Below, piece by piece: positions 1 to 9,197 of a stretch of 64,000 bases of DNA. Positions within the stretch are counted from its first letter, which is position 1, and every line of letters starts with the position of its first letter. The stretch comes from Microbacterium ginsengisoli. Lineage in GTDB: Bacteria > Actinomycetota > Actinomycetes > Actinomycetales > Microbacteriaceae. Position numbers and translations under genes: made by a program. Below the pieces are notes generated by a model. The model was not told the DNA's origin. It searched no databases and saw nothing but the letters and a program-made list of their open reading frames with translations. The stretch lies in contig NZ_JYIY01000073.1 of assembly GCF_000956535.1 (NCBI RefSeq), forward strand, positions 62,001 to 126,000. Reading direction: 5' to 3'.

Positions 1-325
1 CGGAGTCGATGATGTCCTCGACGATCAGCACGTGCTTGTCGTGGATGTCGGTGTCGAGGTCTTTGCGGATCTGCACGACGCCGCTCGACTTGGTGCCGGC
101 GCCGTATGAGGAGACGGCCATCCAGTCCATGGGCACGAGCATCGGCAGCGCCCGGGCGAAGTCGGCCATCACCATGACGGCGCCCTTGAGCACGCCGACG
201 AGCACGAGCTCCTTGCCGTCGTAGTCGACCGCCACCTGAGCGGCGATCTCGTCGAGCTTCGCGCGGATCTCCTCCTCAGTCGCGAGAACGGTCTCGAGGT
301 CGGAGGCGAGGTCGACGGCGCGCAT
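1..325 (-). CDS. hpt: hypoxanthine phosphoribosyltransferase, C-terminal part outside the window
   Basis: Purine salvage enzyme that joins hypoxanthine or guanine to PRPP in the cytoplasm. About 108 N-terminal residues are visible. The reading runs MRAVDLASDLETVLATEE, then VLVGVLKGAVMVMADFARAL, and reaches the PRPP-binding loop VLIVEDIIDS exactly at the window edge. The ATG lies 9 bp after the tilS stop, so it is probably co-transcribed with tilS. The tilS-hpt pair, usually followed by ftsH, is common in actinobacteria. The missing C-terminus is due only to the window boundary. Confidence 0.95.
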   Translation of the reverse strand, partial: MRAVDLASDLETVLATEEEIRAKLDEIAAQVAVDYDGKELVLVGVLKGAVMVMADFARALPMLVPMDWMAVSSYGAGTKSSGVVQIRKDLDTDIHDKHVLIVEDIIDS

Positions 326-334
326 GGGTCGAGT

Positions 335-1336
335 CTAGGAGGGGGGCCCTGCGGCGGTGAACTCGATGCGGGCGCCGACGCGGCGAGCCCGGCAGCCGGG
401 CAGGTCGAGGGGTCCCTGCCCTGCCCAGTCGGTGACGAGGCGGGCGACCTCGAGGGTCTGCGTGCGAGTGAGGCTCTGACCGAACTCGCTCGCCACGACG
501 TGTCGGATGATGCGGTGGCGCAGGGCCGGAGGGTTCGCGGCGAGCGCGCCGACCGAGACGGAGATGCCCGCTTCGGCGTGCTCGACGATGTCCTCGATGG
601 TCTCGTCGATCATCTCGTCGAAGGCGGCCGTGTCCTCGCGCAACTGGTCGGCGGTGCGGGCGAGGGCCTCGGCGACGCCCGGGCCGAGCTCGCGCTCGAG
701 CACCGGCAGCACCAGCTCCCTCACTCGCACCCGTGCGAATGCCGGGTCGGCGTTCTGCGGATCGTGCCAGGGCTCGAGGCCCGCCGCCGCGCACGCGGTG
801 AGAGTGGTCGCGCGGCGCACCGCGAGCAGCGGCCGCACCAGCAGAACCCCGGATGCCTCGTCCCGCCGCACGGCGGCCATGCCGGCGAGGCTCGTGGCGC
901 CCGCTCCGCGGGCGAGGCCCAGCAGCACGGTCTCGGCCTGGTCGTCGAGTGTGTGCCCGAGGAGCACGGCCGCCGCGCCGAGGTCGGCCGCGGCCCCGGT
1001 GAGCGCGCGGTAGCGCGCGGAGCGCGCGGCCCCCTCCGGCCCGTCACCCGCTGCGGTCACCTCGACCCGCACGATGCGGGCGGCGAGCCCGAGCGCACGC
1101 GCCTGATCGGCGGCGCGGGAGGCGGCGGCATCCGATCCCGGCTGCAGCGCGTGATCGACGATCACCGCGGTCGCGTCGATGCCGAGCTTCGGCGCCTCGA
1201 ACGCGGTCGCGGCGGCGAGGGCGAGGGAGTCGGGTCCGCCCGAGAGCGCCACGACGACCGACGTCGCCTCCACACCCGAGAGTGCCGTGCGCACCGCGAG
1301 GCGCGCCTCGGCGACGGCGGGATCCAGTGCGGGCAT
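335..1336 (-). CDS. tilS: tRNA(Ile)-lysidine synthetase
   Basis: Attaches lysine to C34 of the CAU-anticodon tRNA-Ile, using ATP, so that it reads AUA. The 333-residue protein carries the PP-loop SGGPDS near residue 31 and the second family signature LLGHTLDDQAETVLLGLARG near the middle. A longer frame begins at 1378, but the ATG at 1336 is preferred because the -10-like hexamer TACGGT lies exactly six bases before it, suggesting a leaderless mRNA. The AAAGG just upstream would otherwise look like a ribosome site. It is followed at once by hpt. The C-terminal domain is short and family-typical for actinobacteria. Confidence 0.94.
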   Translation of the reverse strand: MPALDPAVAEARLAVRTALSGVEATSVVVALSGGPDSLALAAATAFEAPKLGIDATAVIVDHALQPGSDAAASRAADQARALGLAARIVRVEVTAAGDGPEGAARSARYRALTGAAADLGAAAVLLGHTLDDQAETVLLGLARGAGATSLAGMAAVRRDEASGVLLVRPLLAVRRATTLTACAAAGLEPWHDPQNADPAFARVRVRELVLPVLERELGPGVAEALARTADQLREDTAAFDEMIDETIEDIVEHAEAGISVSVGALAANPPALRHRIIRHVVASEFGQSLTRTQTLEVARLVTDWAGQGPLDLPGCRARRVGARIEFTAAGPPS

Positions 1337-1342
1337 GCCTTT

Positions 1343-1348
1343 ACCGTA
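1343..1348 (-). promoter_or_regulatory. -10 element of leaderless tilS transcript
   Basis: TACGGT on the minus strand, followed by six bases and the tilS ATG. This spacing places the transcription start at the start codon, as in other TANNNT-N6-RTG genes in this window. No clear -35 was seen. Confidence 0.55.
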
Positions 1349-1424
1349 GGGCGGCGCGAACGCGGCGCGCGAGCGCACCCGACGGCTCGTGACGCCCGCC
1401 CCGATGTCGCCGAGGCCGCCGCAC

Positions 1425-1463
1425 TAGGCTGAGGGGCGGCATCCCAGCCCCTGATCTAAGGAG
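1425..1463 (+). promoter_or_regulatory. ppa promoter -10 and ribosome binding site
   Basis: TAGGCT at 1425-1430 is a plausible -10. AAGGAG at 1458-1463 sits 7 bases before the ppa ATG. A short GGGGC/GCCCC inverted repeat lies between them. Unlike tilS, ppa therefore has a conventional leader. Confidence 0.5.
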
Positions 1464-1470
1464 CACGCAC

Positions 1471-1962
1471 ATGGGCGCATACGACGCCGTCATCGAGATC
1501 CCGCGCGGCAGCCGCGTGAAGTACGAGGTCGACCACGAGACCGGCCGGGTGTTCCTCGACCGCATCCTCTACACGGTGTTCGGCTACCCGGCGAACTACG
1601 GGTTCTTCGAGAACACGCTCGGCGAGGACGGCGACCCGCTCGACGTGCTGCTGCTGCTCGACCAGGAGCTCGCACCCGGCGTCGGCGCCAAGGTGCGCCC
1701 GGTCGGCGTGCTGAAGATGAGCGACGAGGCCGGCGGCGACGACAAGGTCGTGGCCGTGCTCGCCAAGGATCCCCGCTGGGCGCACATCCAGGACGTCGCC
1801 GACATCCCGGAGTACACCCAGAAGGAGATCACCCACTTCTTCGAGCACTACAAGGACCTCGAGCCCGGCAAGTGGGTCAAGGTCGACGAGTGGGCCGACG
1901 CGGCCGAGGCCGAGCGTCTCGTCTCCGAGGCGTTCGCGCGCTTCGAGGCCGAAGGGCACTGA
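1471..1962 (+). CDS. ppa: inorganic pyrophosphatase (family I)
   Basis: Hydrolyses pyrophosphate to two phosphates and so drives nucleic acid, protein and acyl-CoA synthesis forward. At 163 residues it has the usual bacterial size. It shows the N-terminal [12 protein letters not shown], the [20 protein letters not shown] segment with the D-x-D-P-x-D Mg-binding motif, and the KDPRW segment downstream. A strong Shine-Dalgarno precedes the ATG. It stands alone between the divergent tilS and the convergent M23 peptidase gene, with a bidirectional hairpin after it. Confidence 0.97.
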   Translation: MGAYDAVIEIPRGSRVKYEVDHETGRVFLDRILYTVFGYPANYGFFENTLGEDGDPLDVLLLLDQELAPGVGAKVRPVGVLKMSDEAGGDDKVVAVLAKDPRWAHIQDVADIPEYTQKEITHFFEHYKDLEPGKWVKVDEWADAAEAERLVSEAFARFEAEGH

Positions 1963-1982
1963 GCGCCCTCACCCCGACATGA

Positions 1983-2018
1983 CGAAGGGGGCGGATGCCG
2001 CGGCATCCGCCCCCTTCG
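1983..2018. terminator. bidirectional hairpin terminator between ppa and the M23 peptidase gene
   Basis: A perfect 36-bp inverted repeat with no spacer. Its arms are CGAAGGGGGCGGATGCCG and the reverse complement. It serves two convergent genes. Its centre is the 16-bp palindrome GGATGCCGCGGCATCC that recurs elsewhere in the window. Confidence 0.75.
1993..2008. repeat. GGATGCCGCGGCATCC palindrome, copy 1 (intergenic)
   Basis: Exact 16-bp palindrome inside the ppa terminator. Identical copies lie at 31532 (in recQ) and 46996 (in the YkoD-type gene). Confidence 0.8.
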
Positions 2019-2027
2019 CTGTGTCGA

Positions 2028-3389
2028 CTAGATGTTGATGCCGCGCTGCGCCATGAGGGGCTGCGGGTTCTTCGGCGAGCCGTTGACGTAGAACTCGAAG
2101 TGCAGGTGGCATCCGAACGCGTTGCCGGTCTCGCCGCCGCGCCCGATGACCTGGCCGGCCGAGACCTGCTGGCCGTAGGACACGAGGATGCCGCCGTTCT
2201 GCATGTGCGCGTACCCGGTGCCGATGCCGCCGCCGTGGTCGATCTTGACGTAGTTGCCATAGCCGCCGTTGGGGCCGGCGTAGACGACCGTGCCGGCGCT
2301 GGCCGCGAAGATCGGGAAGCCGCACGTGCCGTTGGCGATGTCGAGACCGTAGTGGAAGCTGCTGGCGCAGTACGACGGACCGCACTGGGCGTAGCGGGGG
2401 CCGTAGGGCGAGGTCATCGGCCCGTTCGCGGGGCGGGCCCACCCGCTCGACGAGGCGCCGCCGCCTCCGCCACCGCCGCCGCCCTGCGCGGCCTCCTGGG
2501 CGGCCTTCGCGGCCGCCGCCGCTGCCGCCGCGGCCGCCGCCTCGGCGGCCTTGCGTGCGGCTTCGACCCCGGCCTGGTAGTCGGCGACGGTCTTGGCGGT
2601 CTGATCCTGCAGCGCCTGCAGCTGCGCCTGGAGGTCCTGCAGGTGGCTCTGCTGGTTCGCGAGGGCGGCCTGCGCCGCCTGGGCGGCGTTCTGCGCCGCG
2701 GTCATCGCGTCATTGGCCTGCTGCTGGAGCTTGTCGCGCTCATCGGCCTGCACCTTGGCCTGGTCACTGAGCGACTGCGCGAGGTTCTGCGCGGTGACCG
2801 CGTTCGTGTAGACGTCGTTGTTGCGCTGCAGCAGGCGGTCCATCGTGCCGAGGCGGGCGAGGAGATCGTTGGCCCCCGCGGCGGATCCGGCGAAGAAGAT
2901 CTGCAGCGACGCGTTGTCGCCACCGGAGCGGTAGAGCTGCGCTGCCAGGCGACCGGCCTGGTTCGCCGCCTCGAGGGCGGCGGCGGACTGCTTGTCGGCC
3001 TGATCCTGGATGTCGGCGGCCTTCTGGCTCGCGTCGAAGAACGCCTGCTGCGCGGTGTAGAAGACCTGCGACGCCTGATCAGCGGCCGCCTGCGTCTGCG
3101 TGACCTGCGTGTTCAGCTGCGAGATGAGGCCGTTGATCTTCGTGATCTCGGACTGCTTCGCGGCCTCGTTGTTCTTTGCCGCCTGCACGTCGGCCCAGCT
3201 GGGGTAGTCGGCCGCGAAGGCGGGAGTCGAGAACCCGGACGCGACCGCACCGACGGCGACGATGCCGAGTGCCCCCGCACCGAAGAGCGCGCGACGGCTC
3301 ACGTCGGGCCACAGCGCGCGCTGCTCACGCGCGGAGGGCGCGCAATCGCACTCGTCGGTGTGGTCCACCTGAGTGGTGTCGTCGGTCAC
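2028..3389 (-). CDS. secreted M23-family peptidoglycan endopeptidase with coiled coil
   Basis: Predicted murein hydrolase of 453 residues. Twin arginines at about residues 32-33 (SRRALFGAG) precede a hydrophobic stretch ending in PAFA, which suggests Tat-type export. A long Ala/Gln-rich coiled coil follows, then an Ala-rich and poly-Gly linker, and a C-terminal LytM/M23 domain. That domain has HYGLDIANG (metal-binding His and Asp), GYAHM and HLHFEFYVNG with the catalytic HxH. The coiled coil plus M23 layout resembles EnvC/NlpD-type and mycobacterial RipA-neighbour proteins. The start is taken as GTG at 3389 because GAAGGGA lies upstream; an in-frame ATG at 3464 is less likely. It is transcribed away from the tRNA cluster. 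Confidence 0.9.
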   Translation of the reverse strand: MTDDTTQVDHTDECDCAPSAREQRALWPDVSRRALFGAGALGIVAVGAVASGFSTPAFAADYPSWADVQAAKNNEAAKQSEITKINGLISQLNTQVTQTQAAADQASQVFYTAQQAFFDASQKAADIQDQADKQSAAALEAANQAGRLAAQLYRSGGDNASLQIFFAGSAAGANDLLARLGTMDRLLQRNNDVYTNAVTAQNLAQSLSDQAKVQADERDKLQQQANDAMTAAQNAAQAAQAALANQQSHLQDLQAQLQALQDQTAKTVADYQAGVEAARKAAEAAAAAAAAAAAKAAQEAAQGGGGGGGGGASSSGWARPANGPMTSPYGPRYAQCGPSYCASSFHYGLDIANGTCGFPIFAASAGTVVYAGPNGGYGNYVKIDHGGGIGTGYAHMQNGGILVSYGQQVSAGQVIGRGGETGNAFGCHLHFEFYVNGSPKNPQPLMAQRGINI

Positions 3390-3563
3390 GAGGCATCCCT
3401 TCGGTGCTCGAGTCACATCTGCATCACTAATAACATGCGTCACCTTCACGAAGGAATCAAGCACAGGTTGAAGGTTGACCGCACGCCTTCGTCATTCTGC
3501 GTTGCGCTGTGGGAGCCGTCGGGAGCCCACGCGGGGCGGTCGGGAATCGCATGGTCGCTCGGT

Positions 3564-3593
3564 TTGGTGCAACGGCCTTCATTTGCGTATGCT
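3564..3593 (+). promoter_or_regulatory. promoter of the tRNA cluster
   Basis: TTGGTG at 3564 and TATGCT at 3588 are separated by 18 bases and sit about 50 bases before tRNA-Glu. This fits a sigma-70-type promoter for the three tRNA genes. The rest of the 3390-3645 gap shows no gene. Confidence 0.5.
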
Positions 3594-3645
3594 TGAGCGT
3601 CGGCAAGCGTGACCGCCGAATCCCTCGGGATGTCGAGTTTCGCCC

Positions 3646-3718
3646 GGCCCCATCGTTTAGCGGCCTAGGACGCCGCCCTTTCACGGCGGTAGCACGGGTT
3701 CGAATCCCGTTGGGGTCA
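3646..3718 (+). tRNA. tRNA-Glu (TTC)
   Basis: The acceptor arm GGCCCCA pairs with TGGGGTC. The anticodon stem CCGCC/GGCGG carries loop CTTTCAC, giving anticodon TTC, and the T loop is GTTCGAATC. No CCA is encoded. First gene of a Glu-Asp-Phe cluster. Confidence 0.97.
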
Positions 3719-3747
3719 CACTCACCGGCACACAACTCAACAAGCAT

Positions 3748-3821
3748 GGCCCTGTAGCGCAGTTGGTTAGCGTGCCGCCCTGTCACGGCGGAGGTCGCGG
3801 GTTCAAGTCCCGTCAGGGTCG
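3748..3821 (+). tRNA. tRNA-Asp (GTC)
   Basis: The acceptor arm GGCCCTG pairs with CAGGGTC. The anticodon loop CTGTCAC gives GTC, and the T loop is GTTCAAGTC. No CCA is encoded. Confidence 0.97.
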
Positions 3822-3886
3822 CTCCGAGCGACGGGCCCTTTCTTAGCAGAGGGCCCTTCGTCTAGGACGCGGCAGATATGCCGCGC

Positions 3887-3959
3887 GGCTCTGTAGCTCA
3901 GTTGGTAGAGCGCACGACTGAAAATCGTGAGGTCACGGGATCGACGCCCGTCGGAGCCA
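3887..3959 (+). tRNA. tRNA-Phe (GAA)
   Basis: The acceptor arm GGCTCTG pairs with CGGAGCC. The anticodon stem CACGA/TCGTG carries loop CTGAAAA, giving GAA. The T arm reads GGGATCGACGCCC, with ATCGACG in the loop in place of the usual TTCGANN start. Last gene of the cluster. Confidence 0.96.
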
Positions 3960-3986
3960 CACGGACCGTCGTTACAACGGTCCCAG

Positions 3987-4026
3987 AAACCCTCGCCTAG
4001 CTTCTACATGGCGGGGGTTTTGCTTT
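3987..4026 (+). terminator. intrinsic terminator of the tRNA cluster
   Basis: AAACCCTCGCC pairs with GGCGGGGGTTT (one G-T pair) around a 12-base loop, followed by the T-rich TTTTGCTTTT. One of the few terminators here with a clear T tract. Confidence 0.85.
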
Positions 4027-4053
4027 TGGCGCGGGCGGCGTGACCGCACGCGC

Positions 4054-4087
4054 AAAGGCCGGCCCCGCGGCATCCGCGAAGCCGGCC
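4054..4087 (-). terminator. terminator downstream of acs
   Basis: Read on the minus strand: GGCCGGC, an inner CGCGG-ATG-CCGCG hairpin, then GCCGGCC and TTT. The loop contains the recurring GGATGCCGCGG word. Confidence 0.6.
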
Positions 4088-4105
4088 CCTGCGCGTCAGG
4101 CCGGA

Positions 4106-6076
<1,971 letters not shown>

Positions 6077-6078
6077 GG

Positions 6079-6681
6079 TCAGCTCGCCTTCGGGGCGCCG
6101 ATCGGGAGGACGGTGCGTCCCCAGGTCGAGTTGATGACGGATGCCGCGGAGCCGTACCAGGCGAGCACGGCGGTCACGAGACCGACGACGCCGCCGATGT
6201 TGGTCGCGGTCGCACTGCCGCTGAACGCGCCGATCGTGAGGAGCACGAACGTGATCAGCAGGGCGATGAACACCAGCAGCACGATGCGGCTCGCCTTGAT
6301 GGCGCCGATGGTCATGTAGAAGGTGAAGATCGTCCACGCCAGGAAGAAGACGGCGAGTCCGTCGGCGCCGGCCGCCTTGGCGAGCGCGTCGTTCGTCAGC
6401 AGGAACCACACGGCCAGCCAGAACGAGCCGTACGAGGTGAACGCGACGGCGCCGAACGTGTTGCCCTTCACGAACTCCCACATGCCGGCGAGCAGCTGGG
6501 CGATGCCGCCGTAGAACAGGGCGAGGGCGAGAGCGCCGGCCCCGGCGTCGGGGATCCACCCCGCGTTGGCGACGCTCAGCACGAACGTCGTGAGGGCGAA
6601 CGCGGCGAGGCCGAGAGCGCCCGGGTCCGCGACACCGGCGACGAACGTCGGGCGCGAGATGATGTCGGTCTGGTTGCTCAC
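6079..6681 (-). CDS. satP: acetate uptake transporter, GPR1/FUN34/YaaH (SatP) family
   Basis: Predicted acetate/succinate permease or channel of the inner membrane, 200 residues with about six hydrophobic helices. The family signature near the N-terminus is VADPGALGLAAFALTTFVLS. FYGGIAQLLAGMWEFVKGNTFGA and the FTSYGSFWL segment follow, all typical of SatP. GTG at 6681 is chosen because AAAGGAGTG lies upstream; an in-frame ATG at 6744 lacks such a site. First gene of the satP-acs operon and divergent from the LuxR-type regulator. Confidence 0.93.
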   Translation of the reverse strand: MSNQTDIISRPTFVAGVADPGALGLAAFALTTFVLSVANAGWIPDAGAGALALALFYGGIAQLLAGMWEFVKGNTFGAVAFTSYGSFWLAVWFLLTNDALAKAAGADGLAVFFLAWTIFTFYMTIGAIKASRIVLLVFIALLITFVLLTIGAFSGSATATNIGGVVGLVTAVLAWYGSAASVINSTWGRTVLPIGAPKAS

Positions 6682-6850
6682 GATGAACACTCCTTTGTGT
6701 TGTGGATAGACCCGCAGGACCGGGGCCACGGGGCATCCGTTCACATCGGCGTGAGCGGATACTCATAGCGAAACCCGGGGTTCGGCCCTGCTAGCTTCAA
6801 CGCTACGAACGCACCGACGCGCTCGACTACCGTCCAAAGGAGGTAGTGAT
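6682..6850. promoter_or_regulatory. divergent control region of satP-acs and the RamA-like regulator
   Basis: Two CGGGGC runs lie in tandem at 6721-6734. Tandem G- or C-runs of this kind are the reported recognition pattern of corynebacterial RamA. An imperfect palindrome CGAAACCC/GGGGTTCG lies at 6769-6784. AAAGGAGG at 6836-6843 is the ribosome site of the regulator. Which of these sites are used is inference. Confidence 0.4.
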
Positions 6851-7699
6851 GTGGAGACGATGACGTCGCCGCTCGCCCCCCGCGATGCCCTGCTCGCGAC
6901 GCTGCGCACCCTGCGCCGCGACACGGGCGCCAGCATCACCTTCGGTGCGTACGCCACCCCCGGCGGCGCCCGTCTCGACGCGTTCGTCGGCGCGCACAGC
7001 CACACCCTCGCGGGAGTGCTCATCGAACCCGCCCACGGGGTCGGCGGCAAGGCCATGGTCGACCGGAGGCCGGTCGCGGCGACCCAGTACGAGCGCTCGA
7101 CGGCGATCACCCACCACTACGACCGCGAGGTCAGCGGCGAGGCGATCGTGTCGCTGCTGGCCGTGCCGGCGATCGTCGGCGACCGGGTGCGGGCCGTGCT
7201 CTACGTCGGCGAGCGCGTCGCCACACAGTTCGGCGGCGACATCGTGCGCCGCACCGTGTCGGCCGCGCAGAACCTCGCGTGGGAGTTCACGGTCGCCGCA
7301 GAGGTGGAGCGCCGGGTGACCGAGCTGCGGCAGGCGGCAGCGCTCTCGGCCGCCGCCGATGCCCCGTCGCGGGAACGCCAGGAGGTGCGGGAGGCGGCCG
7401 CCGAACTGCGAGAGCTCAGCCGCGTCGTGCAGGACCCCGAGCTGCTGGCGCGCATCGACGCGATCGGCCGACTGCTGCTGCCCGCCCCGACCGAGCTCGT
7501 CGCCCCGCGACTCTCGCCCCGCGAGGTCGACATGATCACCCAGCTCGCGCTCGGCCGCCGCAACAGCCAGATCGCCGAGGCCCTCGGCCTCACCGAGGCG
7601 ACGGTGAAGGCCTACGTGTCATCCGCGATGCACAAGCTCGACGCGAGCAGCCGCTTCGAGGCGGTCGCGGCCGCGCGTCGCGCCGGCATCGTCGCGTGA
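6851..7699 (+). CDS. LuxR-family regulator, RamA-like (acetate metabolism)
   Basis: Transcription regulator of 282 residues, the same length as corynebacterial RamA. The N-terminal two thirds look like a GAF-type sensor. A short Ala/Glu/Arg-rich helix follows, then a C-terminal LuxR helix-turn-helix: LSPREVDMITQLALGRRNSQ, then IAEALGLTEATVKAYVSSAM. It is divergent from satP-acs, which is the basis for suggesting acetate control. RamA in Corynebacterium activates acetate and other carbon genes. The GTG start is preceded by a strong AAAGGAGG. The precise ligand is not known from sequence. Confidence 0.8.
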   Translation: METMTSPLAPRDALLATLRTLRRDTGASITFGAYATPGGARLDAFVGAHSHTLAGVLIEPAHGVGGKAMVDRRPVAATQYERSTAITHHYDREVSGEAIVSLLAVPAIVGDRVRAVLYVGERVATQFGGDIVRRTVSAAQNLAWEFTVAAEVERRVTELRQAAALSAAADAPSRERQEVREAAAELRELSRVVQDPELLARIDAIGRLLLPAPTELVAPRLSPREVDMITQLALGRRNSQIAEALGLTEATVKAYVSSAMHKLDASSRFEAVAAARRAGIVA

Positions 7700-7713
7700 G
7701 GATGCCGCGGGCA

Positions 7714-7719
7714 TAGCCT
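7714..7719 (+). promoter_or_regulatory. -10 element of the leaderless short-chain dehydrogenase transcript
   Basis: TAGCCT followed by exactly six bases and the ATG at 7726. Confidence 0.5.
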
Positions 7720-7725
7720 GGCGGT

Positions 7726-8487
7726 ATGAGCACCCTCACCGGAACCGTCGCCCTCGTCACCGGAGCCTCCAGCGGAATCGGGGAGGCCACCGCCCGCACC
7801 CTCGCCGCCGACGGCGCCGCCGTGGCCCTCGTCGCCCGCCGCGCCGACCGTCTCGCGTCGCTCGCGAAAGAGATCGCCGCGGCCGGGGGCACGGCCGTCG
7901 CGATCGAGGCCGACATCACCGACCGCGATCAGGCCCGCGCCGCGGTGGCCCGCACGGTCGCCGAGCTCGGACGACTCGACATCCTCGTGAACAACGCCGG
8001 CGTGATGCTGCTGGGGCCGGTCGAGCACGCGCCGATCGACGAGTGGGACCGCATGATCGACCTCAACCTCACCGCACTGCTGTCGGTGACCGAGGCGGCC
8101 CTCCCCCACCTGCTCGCGGCCGCCGAGAGCGAACCGCGCCGGGTCGCCGACCTCGTGAACATCTCGTCGACAGCGGGCCGCCAGGTCAAGCGCGGCTCCG
8201 GCGTCTACAACCTCACCAAGCACGGCGTGGGCGCCTTCAGCGAGTCGTTCCGGCAGGAGTTCAGCCGCCGCCACCTGCGGGTCGGCGTCGTCGAGCCGGG
8301 TGCCGTCGCGACCGAGCTGCGCGACCACCTGCGTCCCGAGATCCGCGAGGTGCAGCAGCAGCGCCTGTCGGCGATGCAGCCGCTGCAGGCGCAGGATGTC
8401 GCGGACGCGATCTCGTACATCGTGACGCGTCCGCGCCACCAGACGATCAACGAGTTGCTGCTGCGCCCGACCGAGCAGGACGACTGA
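7726..8487 (+). CDS. short-chain dehydrogenase/reductase
   Basis: Classical SDR of 253 residues with a Rossmann fold. It has the nucleotide-binding TGASSGIG near residue 13, LVARRADRL after strand 2 (suggesting NADPH preference), NNAG, the catalytic Ser in ISSTAG and YNLTK as the catalytic Tyr/Lys pair. Closest in feel to the YdfG/clavaldehyde dehydrogenase type. Substrate cannot be read from sequence. It has its own leaderless promoter and ends 2 bp before the convergent response regulator stop, with no terminator hairpin seen. Confidence 0.92.
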   Translation: MSTLTGTVALVTGASSGIGEATARTLAADGAAVALVARRADRLASLAKEIAAAGGTAVAIEADITDRDQARAAVARTVAELGRLDILVNNAGVMLLGPVEHAPIDEWDRMIDLNLTALLSVTEAALPHLLAAAESEPRRVADLVNISSTAGRQVKRGSGVYNLTKHGVGAFSESFRQEFSRRHLRVGVVEPGAVATELRDHLRPEIREVQQQRLSAMQPLQAQDVADAISYIVTRPRHQTINELLLRPTEQDD

Positions 8488-8489
8488 GC

Positions 8490-9197
8490 TCAGCGCACGA
8501 GTCGGGCCGCCGGGGTCGTGTACACGTGCTCGGGCCGCCCGGTGCTGCCGTAGCGGAGGGTGAGCACGATGTGGCCCGACTGCTCGAGTTGCGAGAGGTA
8601 GCGCTGGGCCGTCGCGCGTGAGATGCCCGCCTCGGCGGCGACCTGCGCGGCGGATGCCCCGTCGACGCCGCTGTGCGCGATGCGGTCGAACACGAGCTTC
8701 ACGGTCGGAGCCATCGAGGGCACCCGCGGCCTGACGGCCGGCTCGGGCGGTCGCAGCGCCCCGAACAGCCGATCGATGTCGTCCTGCGTCGACTCCTCGG
8801 GAAGCGCCGCGATCTCCCCCAGCGTGCGCTGGAAGGCGATGAGTCGCTCGACGAGCGCTGCGAACCCGAACGGCTTGCTGATGTAGTGCACCGCCCCCAG
8901 TCGCAGAGCTGTGCGGATCGACTCGACGTCCTTCGCCGCCGACACGACGATCACCGACGGCGCGTGAGCCTCGGCGGCGAGGTCGCGCACCACGTCGAGG
9001 CCGTCGCCGTCAGGCAGGTAGATGTCCATCAGCACGAGATGCGGACGCTTCTCGTCGATCACGCGCCGCGCCTCGGCGGCGCTGTGGGCCATGCCGACCA
9101 CGCGGAACCCGGGGACGCGATCGACGAACCCCGCGTGCACCGTCGCGACGCGGTAGTCGTCGTCGACGACCACGACCTCGATCACCGCCTCGCTCAT
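8490..9197 (-). CDS. CitT/DcuR-type response regulator
   Basis: Response regulator of 235 residues. The receiver has acidic pocket VVVVDDDYRV, phosphoacceptor Asp in LVLMDIYLPDGDG, Ser in VVSAAKD and Lys in ISKPF. The C-terminal helix-turn-helix (GASAAQVAAEAGISRATAQR) is followed by a winged segment ending STGRPEHVYTTP, as in the CitB/DcuR family. The ATG overlaps the kinase stop by four bases, so the pair is translationally coupled. Probable targets are the divergent ABC importer genes at 10979 onward (inferred from position). Confidence 0.9.
   Translation of the reverse strand: MSEAVIEVVVVDDDYRVATVHAGFVDRVPGFRVVGMAHSAAEARRVIDEKRPHLVLMDIYLPDGDGLDVVRDLAAEAHAPSVIVVSAAKDVESIRTALRLGAVHYISKPFGFAALVERLIAFQRTLGEIAALPEESTQDDIDRLFGALRPPEPAVRPRVPSMAPTVKLVFDRIAHSGVDGASAAQVAAEAGISRATAQRYLSQLEQSGHIVLTLRYGSTGRPEHVYTTPAARLVR

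Noticed and set aside
3390..3645. Possible c-di-AMP (ydaO-type) riboswitch ahead of the M23 peptidase gene
   Set aside because: The likely leader is short and no conserved core was seen; the rest of the gap is the tRNA promoter region.
6079..6766. N-terminal extension of the acs frame to 6766
   Set aside because: It would overlap the whole satP gene, has Arg-rich shadow composition and no similarity to Acs; GTG at 6076 fits the family start.
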